NCBI RefSeq assembly: GCF_019880225.1
Contig: NZ_CP082284.1
Coordinates: 1,364,001 to 1,428,000 of the forward strand
DNA from: Halobaculum rubrum
GTDB lineage: Archaea; Halobacteriota; Halobacteria; Halobacteriales; Haloferacaceae
Length of the DNA stretch: 64,000 nucleotides
Direction: 5' to 3'
Below are positions 17,892 to 25,440 of this stretch, one piece after another. Each line of letters opens with the position of its first letter. Positions within the stretch are counted from its first letter, which is position 1. The notes beneath the pieces were generated by a model. That model did not search any database and was not told where the DNA came from. It saw only the letters and a program-made list of their open reading frames with translations. The translations under genes were made by a program, and so were the position numbers.

Positions 17892-18757
17892 CGAACGACG
17901 TGGCGGACGCGGACGCCGCGCGGCGGCGACGCGGCGGCGACGCCACCGACCCTCGAGCGCCGTCGAGCGCGACGCTGACGATCGCTCGCTACGAGGCGGA
18001 GCGACTGGTCGGTCCGTCGGTCGCCGCCGCCGTGGTGCTGTCGCTGTTCGGGTCGCTGTACGTCTGGATCGGTCCGCAGGTCACCGCCGGCGTCGACATC
18101 GAGGCGATGACCGAGGCGCTGCCGCCGGCGCTGCGTGCGCTGTTCGGCCTGGAGTCGCTCGGAAGCGTCGCCGGCCTGCTCGCGTCCGAGTTCTACACGC
18201 TGGGGTGGATCGTCGGACTCGCGGCGTACGTCGCCTACGTCGCCGCCGGTCGTGTCGCCGGCGGCGTCGCCTCCGATCGGCTGGACGCGACGCTGTCGGC
18301 ACCGACGCCGCGTGCGAGCGTCCTCGTCGGGACGTTTCTCGCGCTGCTGGTGCCGATCGCCGTCGTGAACCTCGTCGTCCCACTGGCGTTGTACGGCGTC
18401 TCCGTCGCCGTCGGCGATGGGCTTTCCGTGACCCGGCTGTTGGCACTGCACGCGCTGTCGATACCGTACCTCCTCGCGTGGGGCGCCGTCGGCCTGTTCC
18501 TCGGCGTCGTCGTCGACGGCGGGCGCACCGCCGGACGGGTCGCCCTCGGCGCCGTGTTCGCCACGTGGATCGTCGAGGCGGTCGTCACCGGCAGCGACTA
18601 CGAGTGGGTCGGCGCGCTCTCGCCGGCGCGGTATCTGGACCCCACGGCCGTCCTCGTTCGCGGCGAGTACGCCCTCGACTCGGTCGCGGTGCTGGTGGGC
18701 GTGACGGCGCTGTTCCTGCTCGCGGCGATCGCGCTGTTCGCCCGCCGCGACGTGTAG
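17888..18757 (+). CDS. ABC-2 type permease, second subunit
   Basis: 289 residues beginning with GTG at 17888, which overlaps the previous stop by four bases. An Asp/Arg-rich N-terminal 30 residues precede LTIARYEAERLVGP, matching VEVARYEGERRIVG in the first permease. About six helices follow. This is the third gene of a three-gene, fully overlapping exporter operon. It ends convergently against the membrane protein at 18795, with only 37 bases between. Substrate unknown. Confidence 0.87.
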   Translation: MTNDVADADAARRRRGGDATDPRAPSSATLTIARYEAERLVGPSVAAAVVLSLFGSLYVWIGPQVTAGVDIEAMTEALPPALRALFGLESLGSVAGLLASEFYTLGWIVGLAAYVAYVAAGRVAGGVASDRLDATLSAPTPRASVLVGTFLALLVPIAVVNLVVPLALYGVSVAVGDGLSVTRLLALHALSIPYLLAWGAVGLFLGVVVDGGRTAGRVALGAVFATWIVEAVVTGSDYEWVGALSPARYLDPTAVLVRGEYALDSVAVLVGVTALFLLAAIALFARRDV

Positions 18758-18794
18758 TCACCGAGCGCGCGGCCGAAGGAGACGAGACCGTCGC

Positions 18795-19217
18795 TCAGTC
18801 GTCCGCCGGCGCGACGCCCGACCGTTCGCTTCCCGCGGAATCGGGGCCGGTCACCGTCTTGTACAGCATGATGAGCATGGACGCGATGAGCGCGCCGCCC
18901 CAGAGGAACCCGGTCGGCATGAGGAACGTGAGGCCGAAGCCTTCGCCGAGCCAGACGATCCCCGGAATTCCCCACTGCCCGGCGATAAACAGCCCGGTGA
19001 CCGCGGTCCGGAGCCGGTCGACCACGCCCACCGCGGGCACCGCGAACCCCATCACGATCGCGAGGATCGACAGCACGCCCAGATGGGCGTGACCGCCGAT
19101 CATCCACGGCGGGACTGCCGACCCCCCCGACAGTATGACGAACTGATGTAGCCCTACCGCCATCATCACCGCCAATCCGAGAAATCCGGACGCCTTGAGT
19201 GCCTTCGTCATCGTCAC
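18795..19217 (-). CDS. Small four-helix membrane protein with HAHLG motif
   Basis: 140 residues, about four membrane helices. Histidines occur within or near helices (GLHQFV and GGHAHLGVLSILAIV). An H-A-H pair at a helix start is also found in several haem- or metal-binding membrane proteins, so cofactor binding is possible but unproven. I do not recognise the family. Met 3 (MTKAL) is an alternative start. The upstream 19218-19300 stretch is very AT-rich and holds several TATA-like elements (for example ATATATCGAATAAAAATC on the minus strand), so it probably has its own promoter. Confidence 0.7.
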   Translation of the reverse strand: MTMTKALKASGFLGLAVMMAVGLHQFVILSGGSAVPPWMIGGHAHLGVLSILAIVMGFAVPAVGVVDRLRTAVTGLFIAGQWGIPGIVWLGEGFGLTFLMPTGFLWGGALIASMLIMLYKTVTGPDSAGSERSGVAPADD

Positions 19218-19325
19218 TGACGCGTGACTGAGAAACAGCTTAGTAATTATTGATTTTTATTCGATATATGTTCTGAAAGCAACTGACGGCGGGGAACGCG
19301 GCCGTCAGTGTGGCCCTGTCGAGCG

Positions 19326-19733
19326 TTACGATCGGTACGCTTCCCGGAGGAACGCCAGCGCCGCGCCGAACATCGCGAGGTTGCCGAAGAACGCGAGCCG
19401 TTCGCCGCTCGCGTCGCCCTCCTCGTTCCAGAAGTCGTGCATCGTCGGCGTCACCGCCGCGAGGAACGTGACGACCGCGCCCGTCGCGATCCGCGGGAGC
19501 CGCCAGAGGGCGATCCCGACCCCGCCGACGAGCATCATCCCCGAGGCGAACGGCGCCGCGAGTTCGGGAACGGGCACGCCCGCGGACTCGGCGTACTCGA
19601 TCGAGTCCTCCATGTCGCGGAAGTCCTCCGAGGCCTGCACCGCGAGACCGAGGCCGAACAGTACGCGGCCGAGGCGCGAGAGGCTCCGGGTGGTCGTCGA
19701 CGCTGACGAGTCTGCAGTCGAGTCGTCTGCCAT
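19326..19733 (-). CDS. DoxX-like small membrane protein
   Basis: 135 residues. An acidic/Ser-Thr N-terminus is followed by LSRLGRVLFGLGLAVQASEDF and about four membrane helices, including PFASGMMLVGGVGIALW and FFGNLAMFGAALAFL. The spacing and the late PTMHDFWNEEGDASGERLAFFGN segment match DoxX/DUF6790-like haloarchaeal proteins, whose roles are unclear (some relatives act with quinones). The frame continues to 19994, but the Met at 19733 is preceded at about 30 bases by GGCTTTTCACG, a plausible TATA element. A TetR regulator lies directly upstream on the same strand. Confidence 0.75.
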   Translation of the reverse strand: MADDSTADSSASTTTRSLSRLGRVLFGLGLAVQASEDFRDMEDSIEYAESAGVPVPELAAPFASGMMLVGGVGIALWRLPRIATGAVVTFLAAVTPTMHDFWNEEGDASGERLAFFGNLAMFGAALAFLREAYRS

Positions 19734-19777
19734 ATGATATGACAGTTCGGCCGGCGTGAAAAGCCTGTGCTCGGCGA

Positions 19778-20545
19778 TCACTCCCGCGACGTGTCGGGGT
19801 CGCCGTGATCGGTGTCGGGGTCGCCGTGATCGGCGTCGGGGTCGCCGTCGGCCCCGTCGCCGTGGACAGGGTCGGGCGACGCGCGAGCGAACTCGTCGAC
19901 GTAGCCGTGGAGCATCGCCCGGACCGGAGTGACCACGTCGTAGTCGGCGGTGTGGCGCTGGAGCATCGCGCCGGAAAGCGTCGACAGGAGCCACGTCGCC
20001 GCCTCGTCGGGGTCGATCGTCCCGTCGATCGCACCCGACTCGACACCGTCGGCGATCGCGCTCGCGAGTCGCTCGCGCAGGTGCTCGTCGATGCGCGTGA
20101 ACTCCTCGCGAAAGCGGGGCTCCGAGACCGCCTGCGCCCGGAGGTCGATCATCGCGCGCTGGGCCTCGGCCATCAGGTCCTCGACCTCCGCCCCGAGGTA
20201 GATGTCGACGAACGCGTGGATCCGTTGCACCGGGGAGTCGGCCTCACGCTCGGCCTCGTCGAGCATCGTCAGGAAGTGATCGCCCGCGAACCGGAGGAAC
20301 CCCGCGATCAGGTCGTCCTTGGAGTCGTAGTGGTAGTACAGCAGCGACTTGCTCTTCTCGAACTCCGCGGCGATGTGGGAGACGCTCAACTCGGCGTAGC
20401 CGTGCTCGCACAGCGCGCGGTAGGTTGCCTCCATGATGAGCGTGTCAACGTCCGGCTCATCGTTCACGTCGTCCGCGTCGCCCGCAGTGGACCCGTCGTT
20501 GGTTCCGTTGCCCGCGTCGGATCCGCCGTTGGTGCCGTCGCTCAT
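19778..20545 (-). CDS. TetR/AcrR family transcriptional regulator
   Basis: 255 residues. An acidic disordered N-terminus (1-35) precedes the DNA-binding helix-turn-helix IMEATYRALCEHGYAELSVS...SKSLLYYHYDSKDDLIAGFL, which has the classic TetR YYHYDSKDDL ending. The ligand-binding C-terminal domain ends near residue 225; after it come copies of the 7-residue unit DHGDPDT encoded by a 21-base DNA repeat. It lies downstream of the ABC/CARDB operon on the same strand. A TetR-type palindrome occurs at the head of that operon (23797-23812), so autogenous or local control is likely. Confidence 0.88.
   Translation of the reverse strand: MSDGTNGGSDAGNGTNDGSTAGDADDVNDEPDVDTLIMEATYRALCEHGYAELSVSHIAAEFEKSKSLLYYHYDSKDDLIAGFLRFAGDHFLTMLDEAEREADSPVQRIHAFVDIYLGAEVEDLMAEAQRAMIDLRAQAVSEPRFREEFTRIDEHLRERLASAIADGVESGAIDGTIDPDEAATWLLSTLSGAMLQRHTADYDVVTPVRAMLHGYVDEFARASPDPVHGDGADGDPDADHGDPDTDHGDPDTSRE
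19793..19850. repeat. 21-bp tandem repeat in the tetR 3' end
   Basis: Units starting GTCGGGG at 19793, 19814 and 19835 repeat every 21 bases. Being a multiple of three, they encode repeated DHGDPDT heptapeptides at the C-terminus of the TetR protein and keep the frame open. Confidence 0.75.
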
Positions 20546-20641
20546 CCCTCGACACCTCTCGAAGACGAGCGGTAATGAACTCCCCGAAGCCGGCGGAACC
20601 GTCGCCGCCGACGGGGAGGACGCCTCGGGGTCGCAGCGATG

Positions 20642-21823
20642 TCAGCCACGCAGCGCCTCCACGGGCCGCTCACGGGCGGCCGTCCACGCGGGATAGATTC
20701 CCGCGAGCAGGCTCGCGATCACGCCGAACACCATTCCCACGGCGACGTACTGGAGCGATCCCGGCGGGAACGCGAACGGGTCCCCGAGCAGGGCGTCGTT
20801 GATCACCGCGACGATCCCGAGCGTGACCGCGCCGCCGAGCAGCGACCCGACGACGCCGAGCAGCGTCGCCTCCGCGAGCATGATCCGAACGATATCGAGC
20901 TTCTGGTAGCCGACCGCGCGCAACACGCCGATCTCCTCGCGGCGCTCGATCGCCGACATGAGCATCACGTTGGCGATGGAAACGCCCGCGACGACCAGCG
21001 AGATGGCGCCGATGCCGACGAGGAAGAGGTTGATCAGCCGGAACGCCTCGTCGATCTGCTCGGCGATGTCGCCGCGCTCGAACACGGCGACCAGCTGCCG
21101 GCGGCCGTTGAACGTTCGCTTGATCTCCATCGCGGTCTCGTTGGCCGCCGTCGCGTCCTCTGAGCGGACGATCACCTGCGCGAAGGCGTCGTCGTCGAAC
21201 TCCTGTGGCGGGAGCACGAACGCCTCGTTGGGATTGGCGATGTCGGCTCGTCCGCCCTGCGCCAGCACGGCCGTCACGCGGTACTCCTCGGTCCGCCGGA
21301 CGGTCTCCCCGTCCTCGGTGACCGTGCGGCGGAGCGTCACCTTCGAGCCGGGGCGCAGGTCGTACCGCTCGGCGAGCGTCGACCCGACGAGCACGCCCTT
21401 GCGCCAGTTCGCCGGGATCGAGCCCTCGCGTACCTCGTACAGCGTCGACGGCTCCCCGACGCCGTACAGGGTCGCCCGCCCGGCGGTCGAGCCACCTCGG
21501 ATCACGTCGGCGCTCTCCTGTTTCAGCGGGACGATCTCCGCTTGCCCGCTGACGCGGTCGATCCGACCGACGTCGGCCGCGGTGAGGTAGCCGTTCTCGT
21601 TGTCCTCGCCGGCGAACACCTGTATGTCCGCGCCGATGGAGCCGAGCGTCTCGAACTGCGACTCCTGGAAGGCGACGCCGCCGGCCCCGATGGCGCCGAT
21701 GGCGACGACGCCGATGAGGATGACCGCGACCGCCAGCGCCGAGCGCGTCTTCGCCCGCGCCACGTTCCGGCGCGCCATGAGGAACGCCGGGAACGCCCCC
21801 CACAGGCGGTCGAGGGGGTTCAT
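20642..21823 (-). CDS. ABC transporter permease, MacB/FtsX type
   Basis: 393 residues. The first helix (ALAVAVILIGVVAIGAIGAG) is followed by a large extracytoplasmic MacB-type domain of about 220 residues. Three C-terminal helices of the FtsX fold then follow (FLVGIGAISLVVAGVSIANV, LGVVGSLLGGAVTLGIVAVI, VAVGMVFGVIASLLAGIYPAW). MacB/LolC-type permeases move substrates or lipoproteins in the periplasmic space mechanically. It overlaps the ATPase gene by four bases (ATGA). With the secreted protein upstream, it forms a three-gene operon. Confidence 0.92.
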   Translation of the reverse strand: MNPLDRLWGAFPAFLMARRNVARAKTRSALAVAVILIGVVAIGAIGAGGVAFQESQFETLGSIGADIQVFAGEDNENGYLTAADVGRIDRVSGQAEIVPLKQESADVIRGGSTAGRATLYGVGEPSTLYEVREGSIPANWRKGVLVGSTLAERYDLRPGSKVTLRRTVTEDGETVRRTEEYRVTAVLAQGGRADIANPNEAFVLPPQEFDDDAFAQVIVRSEDATAANETAMEIKRTFNGRRQLVAVFERGDIAEQIDEAFRLINLFLVGIGAISLVVAGVSIANVMLMSAIERREEIGVLRAVGYQKLDIVRIMLAEATLLGVVGSLLGGAVTLGIVAVINDALLGDPFAFPPGSLQYVAVGMVFGVIASLLAGIYPAWTAARERPVEALRG

Positions 21824-22563
21824 CCGGTGACCGCCTCCTCGTCCTCGCGGACGGTGCCGTCGATGAGGTTGACGACGCGGTCGGCGGACTGTGCGACGTA
21901 GTCGTCGTGGGTGACGGTGACGACCGCGACGCCCTCGTCGGTGATCGCGTCGAACTCCGCGAGGATCTGATCGCCGGTATCCCGGTCGAGGTTGCCCGTC
22001 GGCTCGTCCGCCAGCAGGAGCCGGGGCTCGTTCACGAGCGCGCGGGCGATGGCGACGCGCTGTTTCTGCCCGCCCGACAGCTCGTCGGGATAGTGTGTGA
22101 GCCGGTCGCCCAAGCCCACCCGTTCGAGGAGGTCGGCCGCGGCGTCGCGGGTCTTCCGGGGTGTGCGGTCGAGCAGGCGGGGCACCTCGACGTTCTCTAC
22201 GGCCGTCAGCGTCGGGATGAGGTGGAAGCTCTGAAACACGAAGCCGATGGTCTCCTTGCGCTTGCGGGTGCGCTCGGCGTCGCCGAACGTCTCCACGTCG
22301 ACCCCGTCCAACTCGACGAGCCCGCTCGTCGGCACGTCGAGCAGGCCGAGCATGTTCAGGAGTGTGGACTTGCCCGACCCCGAGGGACCGACGATCGCGA
22401 CGAACTCGCCGGGGTCGACCCGGAAGTCGATGCCGCGCAGCGCACGCACCGTCTCGCCGCCGGTGACGTACTCTTTCACCACGTCGTGGCCGGCGATGAC
22501 CGGGCGGGTCGTCCCCTCATTAGGATCCGCGTCGTCGGTGTCGGCACCGTCGCGTCCCGCCAT
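21820..22563 (-). CDS. ABC transporter ATP-binding protein, MacB/LolD type
   Basis: 247 residues. Walker [21 protein letters not shown]-loop [10 protein letters not shown], signature [15 protein letters not shown], Walker [13 protein letters not shown] and H-loop VTVTHD are all intact. [13 protein letters not shown] is diagnostic of the LolD/MacB subfamily. The ATG at 22563 overlaps the TGA of the upstream gene (TGATG). A GTG three bases earlier (22566) is an alternative start. It couples to the FtsX-type permease downstream. Confidence 0.94.
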   Translation of the reverse strand: MAGRDGADTDDADPNEGTTRPVIAGHDVVKEYVTGGETVRALRGIDFRVDPGEFVAIVGPSGSGKSTLLNMLGLLDVPTSGLVELDGVDVETFGDAERTRKRKETIGFVFQSFHLIPTLTAVENVEVPRLLDRTPRKTRDAAADLLERVGLGDRLTHYPDELSGGQKQRVAIARALVNEPRLLLADEPTGNLDRDTGDQILAEFDAITDEGVAVVTVTHDDYVAQSADRVVNLIDGTVREDEEAVTG

Positions 22564-23774
22564 CACCGGCGGAGCACGAGCGCGCCCCCGAGCACGACGA
22601 CGAGCACGGCGAGCGCGGTCGGGAGCAGCGGAAGCGCTCCGAGCGGGCCGCCCTGCGGTTCGGGCGTCGGGGTCGCGAGCGCGGCCTGGCTCACGCGCAC
22701 GTCGGTCGTGTACGAGCGCCGGACGTCGTCGACGACGTACTCGACGCGGACGGGCACGGTGGTTCGATCGCCGGTCAGCTCGGCGTTGAGATCGAACGAG
22801 GCGAAGTCGCTCCCTTCCACGCCGCCGACGAAGTAGTCGGGCTGCGGGTCGGCGGCCCGGACCCCGTCGCCGTCGACGACGCTGACGAGGACGCTCTCCA
22901 CGTCGCTGCTGCCGACGTTGGCAGCGCTGCCGGCGATCCGGAGCACGCCGCCGGGGCCCCGCGTCACGCTCACCCCGGTGAGTCGGATCTCGCCGGGGTT
23001 TTGCGGCTCGGAGAAGTCGGCGTCGAACGTCCGGGTGACGGTTCGACGGTCGCCCTCGAGGGAGTACGCGAGCGTCACCTCGACGGGGAACTGGCCCGAC
23101 TCGGTCGCCCTCGCCGGGAACGTGAACGCGGCGGTGTCGCCGGCGGCGAGCGTCGCGCGAACGCGGCCCTTCGTTCGGAACGCCAGCGCGCCCGAGGAGG
23201 AGGCGACCCGCACGTCGATCTGGCTGACCGTCGTGTCGAGCCCGTTGGCGACGGTGACGTTCACCGTCCGCTCGGCGCCGACGACGGCGTCGCTCACGTC
23301 GAGTTCGAGCTGCGGGTCGGGTCGGTCGACGTCGACGGTCACCGGCTGGACGACGTACTTGCGCTCGCCGCGGGAGCTGAGCAGCGTCGCGTGGACGTAG
23401 ACTGTCTGCTGGCCAGCGTCCTCGAGCGTGACCGAGAAGTCGTAGGTCCGCTCGGATCCCGGTTCCAGCGGGTCGGAAACGTCGAGAACCGCTAACTCCT
23501 CGTCATCCTCGTCGTAGTTGCGGTTCGATACCTCCGCGACCGAGAGGTCGGTGACGCGGTACGTGTCGTCGCTGTCGTCGTCGTTCGCCAGCGTCGTCGT
23601 GACCGTGAACGCCTCGTCGGGGACGGGATCCTCCGTGGAAACGTCGGTGGTCATCGTGACGAACGCGTCGGCGGCGGCGGGCGCGGCGACGCCCGCGACG
23701 CCGCCGACGACGAGCAGCAGACAGACGGCAACGACGGAAGCTGAAGGGGTTCGCACGGGTTTCGATCGATTCAC
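22563..23774 (-). CDS. Secreted CARDB/COG1361-like protein anchored by a C-terminal helix
   Basis: 403 residues. An N-terminal Sec signal is evident (VVAVCLLLVVGGVAGVAAP, then AAADAF). Three or so immunoglobulin-like beta domains follow, with NEW3/CARDB-type phrases such as VNVTVANGLDTTVSQ and IAGSAANVGSSDVESVLVSV. A single C-terminal helix and two arginines end it (LAVLVVVLGGALVLRR), giving an extracellular protein held in the membrane. The GTG start at 23774 is preferred over the longer frame to 23867, because the TetR-type palindrome at 23797-23812 would otherwise be coding. It leads the operon with the MacB-type exporter, for which it may be a partner or adaptor. Confidence 0.82.
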   Translation of the reverse strand: MNRSKPVRTPSASVVAVCLLLVVGGVAGVAAPAAADAFVTMTTDVSTEDPVPDEAFTVTTTLANDDDSDDTYRVTDLSVAEVSNRNYDEDDEELAVLDVSDPLEPGSERTYDFSVTLEDAGQQTVYVHATLLSSRGERKYVVQPVTVDVDRPDPQLELDVSDAVVGAERTVNVTVANGLDTTVSQIDVRVASSSGALAFRTKGRVRATLAAGDTAAFTFPARATESGQFPVEVTLAYSLEGDRRTVTRTFDADFSEPQNPGEIRLTGVSVTRGPGGVLRIAGSAANVGSSDVESVLVSVVDGDGVRAADPQPDYFVGGVEGSDFASFDLNAELTGDRTTVPVRVEYVVDDVRRSYTTDVRVSQAALATPTPEPQGGPLGALPLLPTALAVLVVVLGGALVLRR

Positions 23775-23796
23775 GTCGTCCGCCCCGATAAGGGTT

Positions 23797-23812
23797 CTGA
23801 ACGTTCGTTCAG
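23797..23812. promoter_or_regulatory. TetR-type operator palindrome
   Basis: CTGAACG-TT-CGTTCAG: two perfect 7-base half sites with a 2-base centre. Its middle is 30 bases upstream of the GTG start of the CARDB-like gene, where TATA/BRE elements of a leaderless haloarchaeal promoter are expected. This pattern is typical of TetR-family operators, and a tetR gene lies 3 kb downstream in the same gene cluster. Confidence 0.65.
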
Positions 23813-23853
23813 CGTCGGGTGTCGTGTGAGTCCGCGAGCGAAACCGCACACGT

Positions 23854-23863
23854 GCATATATCA
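23854..23863 (+). promoter_or_regulatory. TATA box for purO
   Basis: GCATATATCA lies about 36-45 bases before the purO ATG at 23899, implying a transcript start near 23885 and a short leader. Confidence 0.5.
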
Positions 23864-23898
23864 TCACCTACTTGTCGGCTCGTGGTACACGGTCGTGT

Positions 23899-24483
23899 AT
23901 GTATATCGGACGATTCGTCGTCGTCGGGCCGAAGGTCGGCGCGTACCGCGTCTCCTCACGGTCGTTCCCGAATCGAAAGGTGACGCGGCGGGACGACGAC
24001 ACGCTCACCGTGGTCCCGACCGCCGACGCCGAGGAGACGGACAACCCGTACGTCTCGTACAACTGCGCGCGGGCGGCGGGCGAGGGGGCCGTCGTCGGCA
24101 ACGGCTCACACGTCGACCCCGTCGCCGAGAAGTACGACCGCGGCTACCCCGCCCGCGACGCGCTCGTCGAGGCCCTGCACGCGATGGACTACGAGAAGGA
24201 CGACTACGACACCCCGCGCGTCGCGGGCGTGATCGAGCAGGACGCCGGGTACGTCGGGATCGTCCGTCGCGACGCCCTGCTGGTCCGTGAGGTCGACGAA
24301 CCCCACCTCGTGGCGACGTACGAGGAGAACGAGCCCCGGGCGTTCGAGTTCGAGCCTCGAACTGCGGTGGCGGCCGCCCGGACGGCGTACGGACTCGACT
24401 ACGAGCACGCGGTCTGTGCGGCGGGAGTCCACGTCGGCGACGGGGGGAGTTCCTTCGCCGTGCAGAACACGAGCGAGGAGTGA
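23899..24483 (+). CDS. purO: IMP cyclohydrolase (archaeal PurO)
   Basis: 194 residues. Closes the ring of formyl-AICAR to IMP in the last step of purine synthesis. PurO is the archaeal enzyme unrelated to bacterial PurH. The typical start [26 protein letters not shown] and the [21 protein letters not shown] region are present. The C-terminus is shortened by an acidic NTSEE. The frame could begin at 23872, but ATG at 23899 matches the family start and sits at the right distance from a TATA box. No other purine gene is nearby. Confidence 0.92.
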   Translation: MYIGRFVVVGPKVGAYRVSSRSFPNRKVTRRDDDTLTVVPTADAEETDNPYVSYNCARAAGEGAVVGNGSHVDPVAEKYDRGYPARDALVEALHAMDYEKDDYDTPRVAGVIEQDAGYVGIVRRDALLVREVDEPHLVATYEENEPRAFEFEPRTAVAAARTAYGLDYEHAVCAAGVHVGDGGSSFAVQNTSEE

Positions 24484-24619
24484 GCCGAACGGAGTGAGGC
24501 GAACTCCTCGGGACGGCGGCGGCGAGGTTGCGGGCGAGCCGCCCACAAAGAGCGAGGACGAGTGAAGCGAGGCGCGAGACGCCGCCGGAACTACTACCGC
24601 GGAGTTCCTGTGCAAGGAC

Positions 24620-25312
24620 GTGCGACTGGGCCTGCTCTCAGATATCCACGGCAATCGGATCGCGTTGGAGGCGGTACTCGACGACATACCGCCCGTCGAC
24701 GGACTCGTCTGTGCGGGCGACGTGGTCGGATACAACCCCTGGCCCGCCGAGTGCGTCACGGCGGTCCGGGATCGCTCGATCCCGACCGTACAGGGGAACC
24801 ACGACCGCGCGGTCGCCGCCGGCTCGGCGCCGGGGTTCAACGCGATGGCCCGCGCGGGCGTCGACCACGCGCGGGAGGCGCTCGACGACGACGCGATCGC
24901 GTGGCTCGACGGACTCCCCGAACGCCGAACGGTCGCCGAGGGGCGCGTCGCCGTCGTCCACGGTCACCCCGACAACCCCGACCACTACACCCAGCCGCGG
25001 GAGTTCGCCGGCGGCCTGATCGGCAGCGCCGCCGACCGGCTCGGCGTCGACGACGGCGATCTCGACGCGCTCGTGCTCGGCCACACCCACGTCCAGCACC
25101 ACGGCGTGTACCCCGAGGGAGTGGTCGTCAATCCCGGGAGCGTCGGCCAGCCGCGCGACGGCGATCCTCGCGCCGCCTACGCGGTCCTCGACGTCGACGA
25201 GCGAACGGTCGAGGAACGGCGCGTCGAGTACGACACCGACGCGGTCGCGGCGGGGGTTGTAGACGCCGGGCTTCCGGAACGGATCGGGAGTCGGCTCGCG
25301 GAGGGACGGTGA
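24620..25312 (+). CDS. Calcineurin-like metallophosphoesterase (YfcE/MJ0936 type)
   Basis: 230 residues. The full set of metal-ligand motifs is visible: SDIHGN at 8-13, AGDVVGY, GNHDRA, HGHPDN and GHTHVQ. This arrangement is typical of small single-domain phosphodiesterases with two metal ions in the active site. The physiological substrate is not known. The start is GTG at 24620 (VRLGLLSDIHG), where similarity begins; no in-frame ATG lies between it and the preceding stop. A strong hairpin follows the stop codon. Confidence 0.88.
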   Translation: MRLGLLSDIHGNRIALEAVLDDIPPVDGLVCAGDVVGYNPWPAECVTAVRDRSIPTVQGNHDRAVAAGSAPGFNAMARAGVDHAREALDDDAIAWLDGLPERRTVAEGRVAVVHGHPDNPDHYTQPREFAGGLIGSAADRLGVDDGDLDALVLGHTHVQHHGVYPEGVVVNPGSVGQPRDGDPRAAYAVLDVDERTVEERRVEYDTDAVAAGVVDAGLPERIGSRLAEGR

Positions 25313-25322
25313 GCGGCTGAGG

Positions 25323-25349
25323 CCGGAACCCGACCGGATCGGGTTCCGG
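25323..25349. terminator. 11-bp perfect hairpin after the phosphoesterase gene
   Basis: CCGGAACCCGA and TCGGGTTCCGG flank a 5-base loop, 11 bases after the stop codon. There is no T-run behind it, so it may end the transcript or only protect the 3' end. Confidence 0.55.
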
Positions 25350-25440
25350 ATCGTGATCACGGAACTCTCGGCCGCTGTGCCGGCCTTGTCTCCCGGTCAT
25401 GTCGGGGAATTAAGAGCGTCCAACCGGATCGCCCCCAGTA

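Noticed and set aside
22563-23867. Longer start for the CARDB-like protein
   Set aside because: The extension would run over the TetR-type palindrome and put the signal peptide far inside the protein.
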